NCBI GenBank assembly: GCA_002427465.1
Contig: DIRC01000051.1
Location: 6,447-16,809, forward strand
From: Clostridiales bacterium UBA5446
GTDB lineage: Bacteria; Bacillota; Clostridia; Oscillospirales; Oscillospiraceae
Length of the DNA stretch: 10,363 bases
Direction: 5' to 3'
Each line of letters opens with the position of its first letter. Positions within the stretch are counted from its first letter, which is position 1. Below are positions 1 through 6,423 of this stretch, piece after piece. The notes under the pieces were generated by a model. It worked only from the letters and a program-made list of their open reading frames with translations. It had not been told where the DNA came from and made no database searches. The position numbers were made by a program, and so were the translations under genes.

Positions 1-896
1 CCGAGTCCGAGCTTGCGGGTATTAACATGCTGCTGGGCGCCGCTGCGGCGGGAGCCCGCGCTTTAACCAGCTCCGCAGGCCCCGGATTTTCCCTGAATCA
101 GGAGGGCATTTCCTATCTGGTGGCTGCCGATCTGCCCGCGGTGATTATCAACGTCATGCGCATAGGCACCGGCCTGGGCGACATCGCCCAGGGGCAGGGG
201 GACTACTGGCAGATGACCCGCGGCGGCGGCCACGGCGATTACCATACGATCGTTCTTGCGCCAAATTCCGTCCAGGAAAACTGCGACATGATGGAGACGG
301 CCTTCGATCTGGCGGAAAAATACCGTCATCCCGTACTGATTGCCTCCGACGCGGCCATCGGTCAGATGGTTGAAGGCGTGGTACTGCGCGATTTTAAAGA
401 GCATGATATCAACCAGTATGATTGGGCTGTGCGCGGCTGCAAGGCCGGCGACGCCCCCCGCAAGATCCAGAATACTTACTACACCCATCCCGACTATGTC
501 ACCTATCTGCGAGATAAGTATGCCGCCATGGAGTCGGAAGAGCAGCGCTGGGAATCTTATCAGGCTGAGGACGCGGACATTGTTCTGGTATCTTACGGCA
601 TCAGCTCCCGTATTTCCAAGGAAGCGGTAGATATGGCCCGGGCTCAGGGCTTCAGACTTGGGCTCATCCGCCCGATCACCCTCTGGCCATTCCCGGTCAA
701 GGCCTTCGAGTCCTGCGGGAACGCCAAGGCGCTCATGACGGTTGAAATCAACATTCTGGGACAGATGGTGGACGACGTGAAGCTTGCCGTCAAAAACAGG
801 CTGCCTGTGGATTTCTACGGTACTTTCTACGGCCTTCCCGAATCCGACGTTATCGTTGAACGCGCCAAGGCGCTTCTGGAAAAGGAGGGGAAATAA
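1..896 (+). CDS. vorB: 2-oxoacid:ferredoxin oxidoreductase alpha subunit, VorB-like (5' end cut by window edge)
   Basis: This is the alpha subunit of a thiamine-diphosphate 2-oxoacid:ferredoxin oxidoreductase, which converts a 2-oxo acid plus CoA to acyl-CoA, CO2 and reduced ferredoxin in the cytoplasm. The reading frame is open to the left edge (first full codon at base 3) and gives 297 residues. Family members are usually about 350 residues, so roughly the first 55 are missing; the ATG at base 27 is internal. Seen in the sequence: SSAGPGFSLNQEGISYL near the start, GGGHGDY, IVLAPNSVQE and FDLAEKYRHPV, then a C-terminal domain with LGLIRPITLWPFP. These match the VorB (3-methyl-2-oxobutanoate) branch better than pyruvate enzymes, which are normally larger or fused. 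The substrate is inferred: branched-chain or aryl 2-oxo acids are likely, 2-oxoglutarate is possible. The beta-subunit ATG follows the stop codon directly, so the two are translationally coupled. A small ferredoxin-like delta subunit, if present, would lie left of the window. Confidence 0.9.
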   Translation, partial: ESELAGINMLLGAAAAGARALTSSAGPGFSLNQEGISYLVAADLPAVIINVMRIGTGLGDIAQGQGDYWQMTRGGGHGDYHTIVLAPNSVQENCDMMETAFDLAEKYRHPVLIASDAAIGQMVEGVVLRDFKEHDINQYDWAVRGCKAGDAPRKIQNTYYTHPDYVTYLRDKYAAMESEEQRWESYQAEDADIVLVSYGISSRISKEAVDMARAQGFRLGLIRPITLWPFPVKAFESCGNAKALMTVEINILGQMVDDVKLAVKNRLPVDFYGTFYGLPESDVIVERAKALLEKEGK

Positions 897-1628
897 ATGA
901 AACTCAAGAGACCTGCATCCGTATTTTCCTCCGCCGGATTTTGCCCCGGCTGCGGCCACGGCCTGGCCGCCCGGCTCATCGGCGAGGTTTCCGAGGAGAT
1001 GGGGATAAACGAAAAGCTGGTTACCGTGATAGACGTTGCCTGCTGTTCCTTCAATATTGATTACTGGAACTTTGATACCATCATGGCCGCCCATGGCCGT
1101 GATGTGCCTACCGCCGTCGGTGTAAAGCATATTCGACCCGACAGCATTGTAATGGCCTACATGGGTGACGGTGCGGCCTATGCCATCGGCATGGCGGAAA
1201 CGATCCATGCCGCGCTGCGCAACGATAATATCTGCGTCGTCGTCATCAATAACAGTGTGTTCGGCATGACCGGCGGACAGATGGCGCCCACCTCACTGCC
1301 CGGGCAGAAGACCGCCACATCGCCGAACGGCAAGGATCCGAAGCGGTATGGCACCATCAGCGCCGTTGAGCTGCTGAAAAATATGGACATCGCCTATCTT
1401 GCCAGGGGCGAGCTGGTCGGCGTGGCAGGGATGAACAAGAGCAAGAGTATGATTCGAAAGGCATTTGCGCACCAGATGGCCGGAGACGGATTCAGCATGG
1501 TAGAGCTGCTGTCTCCCTGCCCGACCAACCTGAACATGACGCCCGGCAAAGCAAAAGAATATGTGCATACCGAGCTGACCAAATTCTACCCTGTGGGAGA
1601 ATTCATCAACAAGGGGGGGAATGACTGA
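897..1628 (+). CDS. 2-oxoacid:ferredoxin oxidoreductase beta subunit (TPP-binding, KorB/VorA-type)
   Basis: This 243-residue subunit binds thiamine diphosphate and a [4Fe-4S] cluster and is the catalytic partner of the preceding alpha subunit. Visible motifs are CPGCGH (Cys16, Cys19), a third cysteine in VACCS (Cys49/50), the TPP-Mg motif MGDGAAY (Gly90-Asp91-Gly92) followed by INN (Asn118-Asn119), and Cys208 in SPCPTN. In this family Cys16, Cys19, Cys50 and Cys208 are the expected cluster ligands. FGMTGGQMAPTS is the usual segment after the TPP motif. The length is normal for a stand-alone beta subunit. The start is firm: an AGGAGGGG-type ribosome binding site lies in the last codons of the alpha gene and the ATG abuts its stop codon. 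The stop codon overlaps the next start by one base (TGATG), so alpha, beta and gamma form one tightly coupled unit. The family is certain; substrate specificity is not readable from this subunit. Confidence 0.93.
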   Translation: MKLKRPASVFSSAGFCPGCGHGLAARLIGEVSEEMGINEKLVTVIDVACCSFNIDYWNFDTIMAAHGRDVPTAVGVKHIRPDSIVMAYMGDGAAYAIGMAETIHAALRNDNICVVVINNSVFGMTGGQMAPTSLPGQKTATSPNGKDPKRYGTISAVELLKNMDIAYLARGELVGVAGMNKSKSMIRKAFAHQMAGDGFSMVELLSPCPTNLNMTPGKAKEYVHTELTKFYPVGEFINKGGND

Positions 1629-2155
1629 TGGTAGAAATGATTTGCGCGGGATTCGGCGGACAGGGTGTTCTGACCACCGGACTGATCGTTGCCCACGCCG
1701 CGATGATGATTGGCCGGGAAGTGACCTGGTATCCTTCCTACGGCTCCGAAATGAGAGGCGGAACCGCCAACTGCACGATTAAGATAAACGATACGCCCAT
1801 AGCCAGTCCTTATTCCAAGCATCCCGATGTGGTCTGCGCCCTCAACGCTCCGGCTATCGATAAGTTTGAGGCGGCCATAAAGCCCGGCGGGTATCTGTTT
1901 GTCAACTCGTCTCTGGTTCCCGACGGCAGGACTTACCGTTCGGATATCAAAGTATTGAAGGTGCCCATGTCCGAGATCGCAGCCGAACAGGGAAACCCCA
2001 AAGGCGCAAATTTGGTGCTGTTAGGGGCCGTCGCCTCCCACACCAAGCTTTTTGACGTCGATGAACTTGATCGTCTGATTGCAGAGTATTTTGCCAAAAA
2101 GGGAAAGGTAAACCCTAAAAATTCCGCATGCCTACGCGCTGGTGCGGAGCTATAA
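1628..2155 (+). CDS. 2-oxoacid:ferredoxin oxidoreductase gamma subunit (KorC/VorC-type)
   Basis: This 175-residue protein is the gamma (catalytic domain III) subunit that completes the oxidoreductase complex and helps bind CoA. The N terminus carries the family signature CAGFGGQGV (residues 6-14). It is followed by YPSYGSEMRGGTANC, the segment conserved in this family around the CoA and active-site interface, and by PKGANLVLLGA further on. The length is typical. The C terminus (PKNSACLRAGAEL) is a plausible version of the usual short helical tail, with no sign of a frameshift. The start codon overlaps the beta stop codon by one base. About 70 bases containing two strong hairpins separate this gene from the downstream symporter, so expression of the enzyme and the transporter may be uncoupled even though they probably share a transcript. 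Confidence 0.92.
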   Translation: MVEMICAGFGGQGVLTTGLIVAHAAMMIGREVTWYPSYGSEMRGGTANCTIKINDTPIASPYSKHPDVVCALNAPAIDKFEAAIKPGGYLFVNSSLVPDGRTYRSDIKVLKVPMSEIAAEQGNPKGANLVLLGAVASHTKLFDVDELDRLIAEYFAKKGKVNPKNSACLRAGAEL

Positions 2156-2163
2156 TTAAAAAA

Positions 2164-2197
2164 CCGGCAGCGGGCGGGTAAACCGCCCCGCCGCCGG
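2164..2197. terminator. GC-rich hairpin; shaped like an intrinsic terminator for the minus strand
   Basis: The left arm CCGGCAGCGGGCGG (2164-2177) pairs with 2183-2197 over about 13 base pairs, with one bulge and one mismatch, around a GTAAA loop. There is no T tract on the + strand side. A run of six A (2158-2163) sits just before it, so read on the minus strand the stem is followed by TTTTTTAATTAT, the form of an intrinsic terminator. For + strand transcripts it is more likely a processing, stability or attenuation hairpin between the oxidoreductase and symporter genes. No minus-strand gene is visible to its right. Confidence 0.55.
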
Positions 2198-2199
2198 AT

Positions 2200-2214
2200 A
2201 CCGGCGATGCCGGT
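2200..2214 (+). promoter_or_regulatory. Short perfect hairpin immediately before the symporter ribosome binding site
   Basis: ACCGGC (2200-2205) and GCCGGT (2209-2214) form a perfect 6-bp stem with a three-base GAT loop. It ends one base before the GGAAGAGG ribosome binding region of the symporter gene. It lies directly after the larger 2164-2197 hairpin, so the leader between the two genes is almost entirely structured. A role in setting the ratio of enzyme to transporter is inferred. Confidence 0.45.
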
Positions 2215-2227
2215 GGGAAGAGGTAAA

Positions 2228-3688
2228 ATGAACGTTCTAGACATTGCAATTATTCTGGTCTATTTTGCCGGAATGATCTTACTTGGCCTTTATGCAAGCA
2301 GGAAACAAACAGGCGTTGACGATTATTATGTTGGCGGGCGCTCTATGGGCAGCCTGAAGATCGGGACGCTTTGGATGGCCGGTTGGATCGGCGGCTCGTC
2401 GGTGATCGGGACGTCCTCCAATGGATACAGCTTGGGCATAACCGGCGCCTGGTATGTTACCGCTATTGCGGTTGGATGCATAGTCTTCGCATTCGTCATG
2501 GCCGAACCCATTAAGCGCATAAGCGGGGTTCTGAATAATATCACCTTTCCTGAGCTTATCCGCCACAGATATGATGTTAAAAACAGCGTTACCGCCAGCA
2601 TTACCACCATCCTGGCGATGGTGGGATATACGGCCGCTCAGTTTGTAGCCGGCGCATCCATACTGAACGTCCTTACCGGCTGGAGCCTTGGCGTTTGCTA
2701 TGTTCTTGCAGCGGTTGTCATTGTGTTCTACGTTTCTACCGGCGGTCTGCTTGCAGTTACATATACAGATATCATACAAATGATATTGCTTGTCCTTGGG
2801 GTTGTCGTCTTCGCCGTGCCGCTGTGCACTAACTACCTTGCCAATGCGGGCGTCTCCCTGACAGCCGACCTGCCCCAAAGTTATTTTGATTTCGGGGCCT
2901 GGGGCTGGCCGACAATTATAGCTCTGTGTGCCTCCACGATCCTGTCGTTTTTCACCAGTATGGATAGTTTTACACGGTGTATTGCCGCGAAGGATGCCAG
3001 AACCGCCAAGGTTGGCACCATATACGCGGCCATATCCGTTCTCGTCATTGCCGGCGCCAGTACATATTTGGGCATGGCCGGAAAACTGATCCTGCCGAAC
3101 CTCGATTCCGCTAACAACGTCGTTGCGGCGCTGGTAGTTGAAATATTTCCCCATGGGCTGAAGGGGCTGGTTCTCATTGGAGTGCTCAGCGCGATCATGT
3201 CTACCGCCGACATCTCGGTGCTTACCGGCTCGGCGAGCCTGACGAAAGATATCTATCAGCAGTTTATAAATCCCGGCGCCTCGGACAAGACACTCATGCG
3301 CATGGGTTTCATCTGTTCCCTGGTCGTGGGTGTGCTTGGCGCCCTGTTCGGATGGTTTAATCAGGATATCATGAACATCCTGCTGATTACTTTTACCATC
3401 AACTCAGCCGGGATGTTCCTGCCCACCATAGGCGCTTTCTTCTGGAAAAAGTCATGCGCCTCCGGAGCTTTTGCGTCCATGATCTCCGCCGCCATTATCG
3501 CGTGTGTATGGTTTGTGGGCGAAAGGGTCTCGTCGCTTCCGATTTTCCAGATTGACGCGCTGTGGCCGGCTTTCGGCGTTTCCGCGATTCTCTATTTTAC
3601 GATCTGCCTTACCCATAAGCAAACCCCGGAAGAGCTTGAAAAAGCGGAGCAGTTCTACGCCGCCAGCCGAGAAACCGTTAAGGGGTGA
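2228..3688 (+). CDS. Sodium:solute symporter family transporter (SSF/PutP-PanF type)
   Basis: This 486-residue integral membrane protein couples Na+ entry to uptake of an organic solute. It is strongly hydrophobic throughout, with roughly 12-13 membrane segments by eye. Family marks include DDYYVGGRSMG (residues 31-41) after the first helix, TGGLLAVTYTDIIQ (171-184), and SAIMSTADISVLTGSASLTK (321-340), the segment that holds the conserved serines of the sodium site in this family. The start was set at 2228: an AGAGG site lies four bases before this ATG, and the protein then opens directly with the first helix. An in-frame ATG at 2207 lies in a hairpin loop with no ribosome binding site. The substrate cannot be read from sequence; its place between a 2-oxoacid oxidoreductase and a hydroxyacid/CoA-transferase pair suggests an amino, oxo or hydroxy acid. 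Its last bases supply the ribosome binding site of the decayed gene that follows. Confidence 0.93.
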   Translation: MNVLDIAIILVYFAGMILLGLYASRKQTGVDDYYVGGRSMGSLKIGTLWMAGWIGGSSVIGTSSNGYSLGITGAWYVTAIAVGCIVFAFVMAEPIKRISGVLNNITFPELIRHRYDVKNSVTASITTILAMVGYTAAQFVAGASILNVLTGWSLGVCYVLAAVVIVFYVSTGGLLAVTYTDIIQMILLVLGVVVFAVPLCTNYLANAGVSLTADLPQSYFDFGAWGWPTIIALCASTILSFFTSMDSFTRCIAAKDARTAKVGTIYAAISVLVIAGASTYLGMAGKLILPNLDSANNVVAALVVEIFPHGLKGLVLIGVLSAIMSTADISVLTGSASLTKDIYQQFINPGASDKTLMRMGFICSLVVGVLGALFGWFNQDIMNILLITFTINSAGMFLPTIGAFFWKKSCASGAFASMISAAIIACVWFVGERVSSLPIFQIDALWPAFGVSAILYFTICLTHKQTPEELEKAEQFYAASRETVKG

Positions 3689-3693
3689 ATACT

Positions 3694-3933
3694 ATAAGAT
3701 TTGTATTTGCTGAATTTCCGGAGACTAAGGGGATCGGCCTGGACGTGCTCACCAGCGAGACCCCCTGACATGAAGAAAATTCCCATCGTCGGCCGCGATA
3801 ACGTGGTCATCACCCCCCTCAGCGCGGCTCCATCGGGGCCTGTGAGCGCAAATCCTCTTAAAGCATTGTCTATTACCTGAACGGCGAGCCGGAAAGGGTA
3901 TTTATAATCGTAAACGGCGTTTACGGCAAGTAA
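3694..3933 (+). pseudogene. Decayed, internally deleted D-2-hydroxyacid dehydrogenase remnant
   Basis: This stretch has no intact gene but reads as both ends of a D-2-hydroxyacid dehydrogenase related to the intact one at 5223-6218. The first frame gives IRFVFAEFPETKG, aligned with MKIVLAEVPYTKD of the intact copy, but the start codon is ATA. It sits eight bases after AAGGGG (3680-3685), a fitting ribosome binding site. The frame continues directly into GLDVLTSETP, aligned with GLDMLESENP at residues 264-273, so about 250 codons holding the whole Rossmann domain are missing. A frameshift near 3766 leads to GRDNVVITPLSA (intact: GRDNVLLTPHSG), where the catalytic His has become Leu. A second frameshift near 3870 restores YYLNGEPERVF and an ending at a TAA (3931-3933). 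With a lost start, large deletion, two frameshifts and a missing catalytic residue, it cannot encode a working enzyme. Confidence 0.85.
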
Positions 3934-3960
3934 GCCACTACTCCAACAGGAGGTAAAAAC

Positions 3961-5187
3961 ATGGAAAACAAAATCAAAATGCCACTGGAAGGCATAAAGG
4001 TCATTGAGCTTGCCACAGTGGTGGCCGCCCCCACAGCCGGCCGGATGCTCTGCGCTTACGGCGCCGAGGTCATCAAGGTCGAGACCGCCATAGGCGACGA
4101 GCAGCGCCGGGCGGGCGAGTTTGAAATGGTGGTCTGCGAGGATTACAAAAACCCGCTGTTCACCATTCAGAACAGCGGCAAAACCCTGGTTTCGATCAAC
4201 CTGAAAACGCCGGAGGGCAAAGAAGCCATGCTGAAGCTTCTGGCCGACGCGGACGTATTGCTGACAAACGTCCGGGCCGCGTCCCTGGACAGGCTGGGGC
4301 TGGGTTATAAGACGCTCCATGAGCGGTTTCCACAACTGGTCTACGCGCACTTTTCCGGATTCGGGCTGGAAGGCCCCGACGCCGCGAAACCGGGCTTCGA
4401 CAGCACGGCTTTCTGGCTGAGGAACGGGCCGCTGGCCGACTGGCAGGTTCCCGGATCCTTCCCATTTACCCCGAGCTACGCCTTTGGCGACATGGCGACA
4501 AGCTCCGTGTTTTTCTCGGGGATTCTCATGGCGCTGATGGGCCGCGAGAAAACCGGGACCGGCACGCTGGTCAACACCTCCCTTTTCGCCAGCGGCATCT
4601 GGTGCAATGCTATTCCCGTCGTTTCCCACCAGCCCCAGTTCGGCGGCAAGCGGAAAAATGACCCCCTGCGCCCGGCGGATCCTTTCAGCCATTTCTATAA
4701 GTGCGGAGACGACAGGTGGATCGGCGTGTTTGACAATGAGTACCGGCGCGAGCTGCCTAAGTTTGCCGCTCTTTTCGGAATGCCGGATATTGCCGAGGAT
4801 CCCCGCTGCGCCACCCTTGAATCCATTTGCGAGACGGACGCCGTCGTCGAAGTCGTCACACGTCTTAATGCCATATTCCTGACGAAGACCAGCGCCGAAT
4901 GGCTGGCTTATCTGGGTGAGAACAACGTTTCCTGCGAGCTGATGCGCCACATCCGGGATGTCAGCTCCGATGAGCAGGCCATTGCCAATGGGTATGTTCG
5001 CCAGGTTACCTTCAAAGACGATTTGAAAGTTATGATGCCGTGCCCGCCGGTGCATTTTTCAGAATTTGGCACGCGCCCGTATGTTCCCGCCGGCCGTCTC
5101 GGGGAGGATACCGACGTCGTGTTCCGCAATCTGGGTTACTCCGATGAAGAGATCGCCGAGATGCGGGAGAAGAAAGCCATTATTTAA
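3961..5187 (+). CDS. Family III CoA-transferase (CaiB/BaiF; FldA/HadA-like)
   Basis: This 408-residue enzyme of the CaiB/BaiF family moves CoA between carboxylic acids through an aspartyl-CoA thioester intermediate. The N terminus (LEGIKVIELATVVAAPTAGR, then YGAEVIKVE) is the family CoA-binding fold. LLTNVRAASLDRLGL and PQLVYAHFSGFGLEGPD (residues 124-140) are conserved, and the catalytic aspartate is most likely Asp177 in FGDMATS. From recalled family sequences it most resembles the 2-hydroxyacyl CoA-transferases FldA (phenyllactate) and HadA (2-hydroxyisocaproate) of amino-acid-fermenting clostridia. That is a judgement from motif similarity, not a search. The next gene is a D-2-hydroxyacid dehydrogenase, the same partnership as LdhA-HadA in leucine fermentation. 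A strong AGGAGG lies seven bases upstream of the ATG. The acyl-CoA made by the upstream oxidoreductase could serve as CoA donor. A role in another acid's activation (for example an enoate or dicarboxylate) cannot be excluded. Confidence 0.9.
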   Translation: MENKIKMPLEGIKVIELATVVAAPTAGRMLCAYGAEVIKVETAIGDEQRRAGEFEMVVCEDYKNPLFTIQNSGKTLVSINLKTPEGKEAMLKLLADADVLLTNVRAASLDRLGLGYKTLHERFPQLVYAHFSGFGLEGPDAAKPGFDSTAFWLRNGPLADWQVPGSFPFTPSYAFGDMATSSVFFSGILMALMGREKTGTGTLVNTSLFASGIWCNAIPVVSHQPQFGGKRKNDPLRPADPFSHFYKCGDDRWIGVFDNEYRRELPKFAALFGMPDIAEDPRCATLESICETDAVVEVVTRLNAIFLTKTSAEWLAYLGENNVSCELMRHIRDVSSDEQAIANGYVRQVTFKDDLKVMMPCPPVHFSEFGTRPYVPAGRLGEDTDVVFRNLGYSDEEIAEMREKKAII

Positions 5188-5222
5188 ACAACCGTACCCC
5201 GAATAAAATAGGAGTGATAAAT

Positions 5223-6218
5223 ATGAAAATCGTTCTGGCTGAAGTGCCGTATACCAAAGACAGGAATATCAGCGTTGAGCAGTCCTGTTGTCCCGAGGGA
5301 GCGGAGCTGGCGATTGCCGTCTATGACGAACACAGCAGCAATAACGACAAGTTTTACGCAGAAATAGCAGACGCCGATATCATCGTAAACGGCTATGTCT
5401 ACTTTGGAAAAAAGGAGATTGACGCGCTGAAAAAGTGCAAGGTCATTTCCTTCCAGTCCACAGGTTATAACGAAGTCGATCTTGACTATGCCACGAAAAA
5501 GGGCATAGCGGTTTGCTCCATCCTTGACTATTGCACCCAGGAGACGGCTGAAAACGCCATGACCCTAATGCTTAACCTCCAGCGGGCAATCCGCATTTAC
5601 GACAGGAGCGTTCAGAACGACAGGGTATGGGATTACCTGGTGGCTAAGGATGTGCACATGAAGCGGGTTGCCGGTCAGACCATGGGCATAGCCGGCCTTG
5701 GCCGTATTGGCCAGTCCGTTGCGCGGAAGGCCCTCGCTTTCGATATGCCGGTTATTGCTTACGATCCTTATCTGCCTCCCGAGATCGCTGAAAAGCTGGG
5801 CGTCAAGCTTGTGGATCTGGATACGCTGCTGGCCGAGTCCGACGTGATTTCGATACATATGAATCTTACCGATGAAAACCGTCATATGTTTAATAAAGAC
5901 ACCTTCATGAAGATGAAGAAAAAGCCCATTATCATTAACGAAGGCCGCGGCGCGCTTATCTGCGACGAAGATTTGGTCTGGGCGCTGGACGAGGGCCTCG
6001 TTCGCGCCGCCGGTTTGGATATGCTTGAATCGGAAAACCCCGATCTGTCCGATTGCAGGCTGCTGGGCCGCGACAACGTGCTGCTTACCCCGCACAGCGG
6101 CTACTATTCCGAAACCTCCGACTACCTGGTTGCAAAATATTCCATGGAAAACGCGCTGTACTGCTATTATGGCGAGTATGACAAAGTCAGGGTCATTCGC
6201 AACGGCATCGGACTCTGA
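5223..6218 (+). CDS. D-isomer-specific 2-hydroxyacid dehydrogenase (NAD-dependent)
   Basis: This 331-residue cytoplasmic enzyme should interconvert a 2-oxo acid and an (R)-2-hydroxy acid with NADH. The catalytic domain flanks a Rossmann domain with GLGRIG (residues 158-163), and Asp181 in AYDPY at the end of the second strand favours NAD over NADP. The expected catalytic set is present: Arg242 in NEGRGALI, Glu271 in LDMLESENP and His291 in TPHSG. The start was placed at ATG 5223, eight bases after AGGAG (5210-5214); a GTG at 5214 overlaps that site and is unlikely. The gene follows the CoA-transferase by 35 bases and is the last of the operon, with a strong terminator at 6298-6332. The context suggests it reduces the same 2-oxo acid that the oxidoreductase oxidises, producing the hydroxy acid for CoA activation. 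It resembles the CtBP/phosphoglycerate-dehydrogenase-like branch; exact substrate unknown. A broken relative lies at 3694-3933. Confidence 0.92.
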   Translation: MKIVLAEVPYTKDRNISVEQSCCPEGAELAIAVYDEHSSNNDKFYAEIADADIIVNGYVYFGKKEIDALKKCKVISFQSTGYNEVDLDYATKKGIAVCSILDYCTQETAENAMTLMLNLQRAIRIYDRSVQNDRVWDYLVAKDVHMKRVAGQTMGIAGLGRIGQSVARKALAFDMPVIAYDPYLPPEIAEKLGVKLVDLDTLLAESDVISIHMNLTDENRHMFNKDTFMKMKKKPIIINEGRGALICDEDLVWALDEGLVRAAGLDMLESENPDLSDCRLLGRDNVLLTPHSGYYSETSDYLVAKYSMENALYCYYGEYDKVRVIRNGIGL

Positions 6219-6238
6219 TCCCGCATTTCTTTCGCTTA

Positions 6239-6264
6239 TTTCTTTCTCTCTTCTTTCTTTCCTT
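6239..6264 (+). other. Uninterrupted 26-base pyrimidine tract in the 3' untranslated region
   Basis: All 26 bases are C or T, and the surrounding stretch from 6226 is nearly as pyrimidine-rich. The tract lies between the dehydrogenase stop codon and the terminator hairpin. It would be a single-stranded, G-free RNA segment, the sort of sequence Rho or RNA-binding proteins favour. No function is demonstrated. Confidence 0.5.
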
Positions 6265-6297
6265 GCACGCGCCGGCTTTCTGCCGGTATCTGCGGAA

Positions 6298-6332
6298 GGC
6301 CGCCCGGGAACACAACCCCGGGCGGCCTTTTT
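6298..6332 (+). terminator. Intrinsic terminator of the 2-oxoacid operon
   Basis: A perfect 11-bp stem, GGCCGCCCGGG (6298-6308) with CCCGGGCGGCC (6317-6327), closes an eight-base loop and is followed by TTTTT (6328-6332). The reverse strand has no matching T tract, so it acts in the + direction. It ends the transcript carrying the dehydrogenase gene. Confidence 0.92.
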
Positions 6333-6333
6333 C

Positions 6334-6371
6334 GGATATCCCCCCCACAGGCTTGCGCCGGAAGGATATCC
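6334..6371. repeat. Two copies of the palindrome GGATATCC, 30 bp apart, upstream of the FmdE-like gene
   Basis: GGATATCC occurs at 6334-6341 and 6364-6371; the second copy extends to the 10-bp palindrome AGGATATCCT (6363-6372). Start-to-start spacing is 30 bases, close to three helical turns. The second copy covers the place where a -35 element would sit for the TACAAT (6388-6393) upstream of the gene. A pair of regulator sites is possible but unproven, and the 8-bp unit is short enough to recur by chance. Confidence 0.35.
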
Positions 6372-6387
6372 TGGTGTACACTGACAA

Positions 6388-6393
6388 TACAAT
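6388..6393 (+). promoter_or_regulatory. Possible -10 element for the FmdE-like gene, no clear -35
   Basis: TACAAT at 6388-6393 matches the sigma-70-type -10 consensus at five of six positions, and a start about seven bases later would give a leader of roughly 24 bases containing the AGGGAG ribosome binding site. No recognisable -35 lies 16-18 bases upstream; the spot is occupied by the palindrome at 6363-6372. The promoter may be weak or need an activator. Confidence 0.35.
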
Positions 6394-6423
6394 ATGATTA
6401 ATCATCCGAAAGGGAGTATAAAG

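Noticed and set aside
63..1208. Long open frame on the minus strand opposite the alpha and beta subunit genes
   Set aside because: It is antisense to two genes with clear family motifs, its translation shows no recognisable domain, and it has no plausible ribosome binding site; high-GC codon bias commonly opens such frames.
2207..2227. Upstream ATG for the symporter
   Set aside because: The codon lies in a hairpin loop without a ribosome binding site; ATG 2228 has AGAGG at good spacing and opens on the first membrane helix.
3903..3908. Perfect TATAAT in the tail of the dehydrogenase remnant as an internal promoter for the CoA-transferase
   Set aside because: No -35-like hexamer lies 16-19 bases upstream and there is no extended -10; it is explained by the remnant's coding sequence (VFIIVNG). 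Low but not zero chance of activity.
3655..5055. Long open frame on the minus strand opposite the CoA-transferase gene
   Set aside because: It mirrors the CoA-transferase and the dehydrogenase remnant, has low-complexity composition and no family resemblance, so it is a shadow frame.
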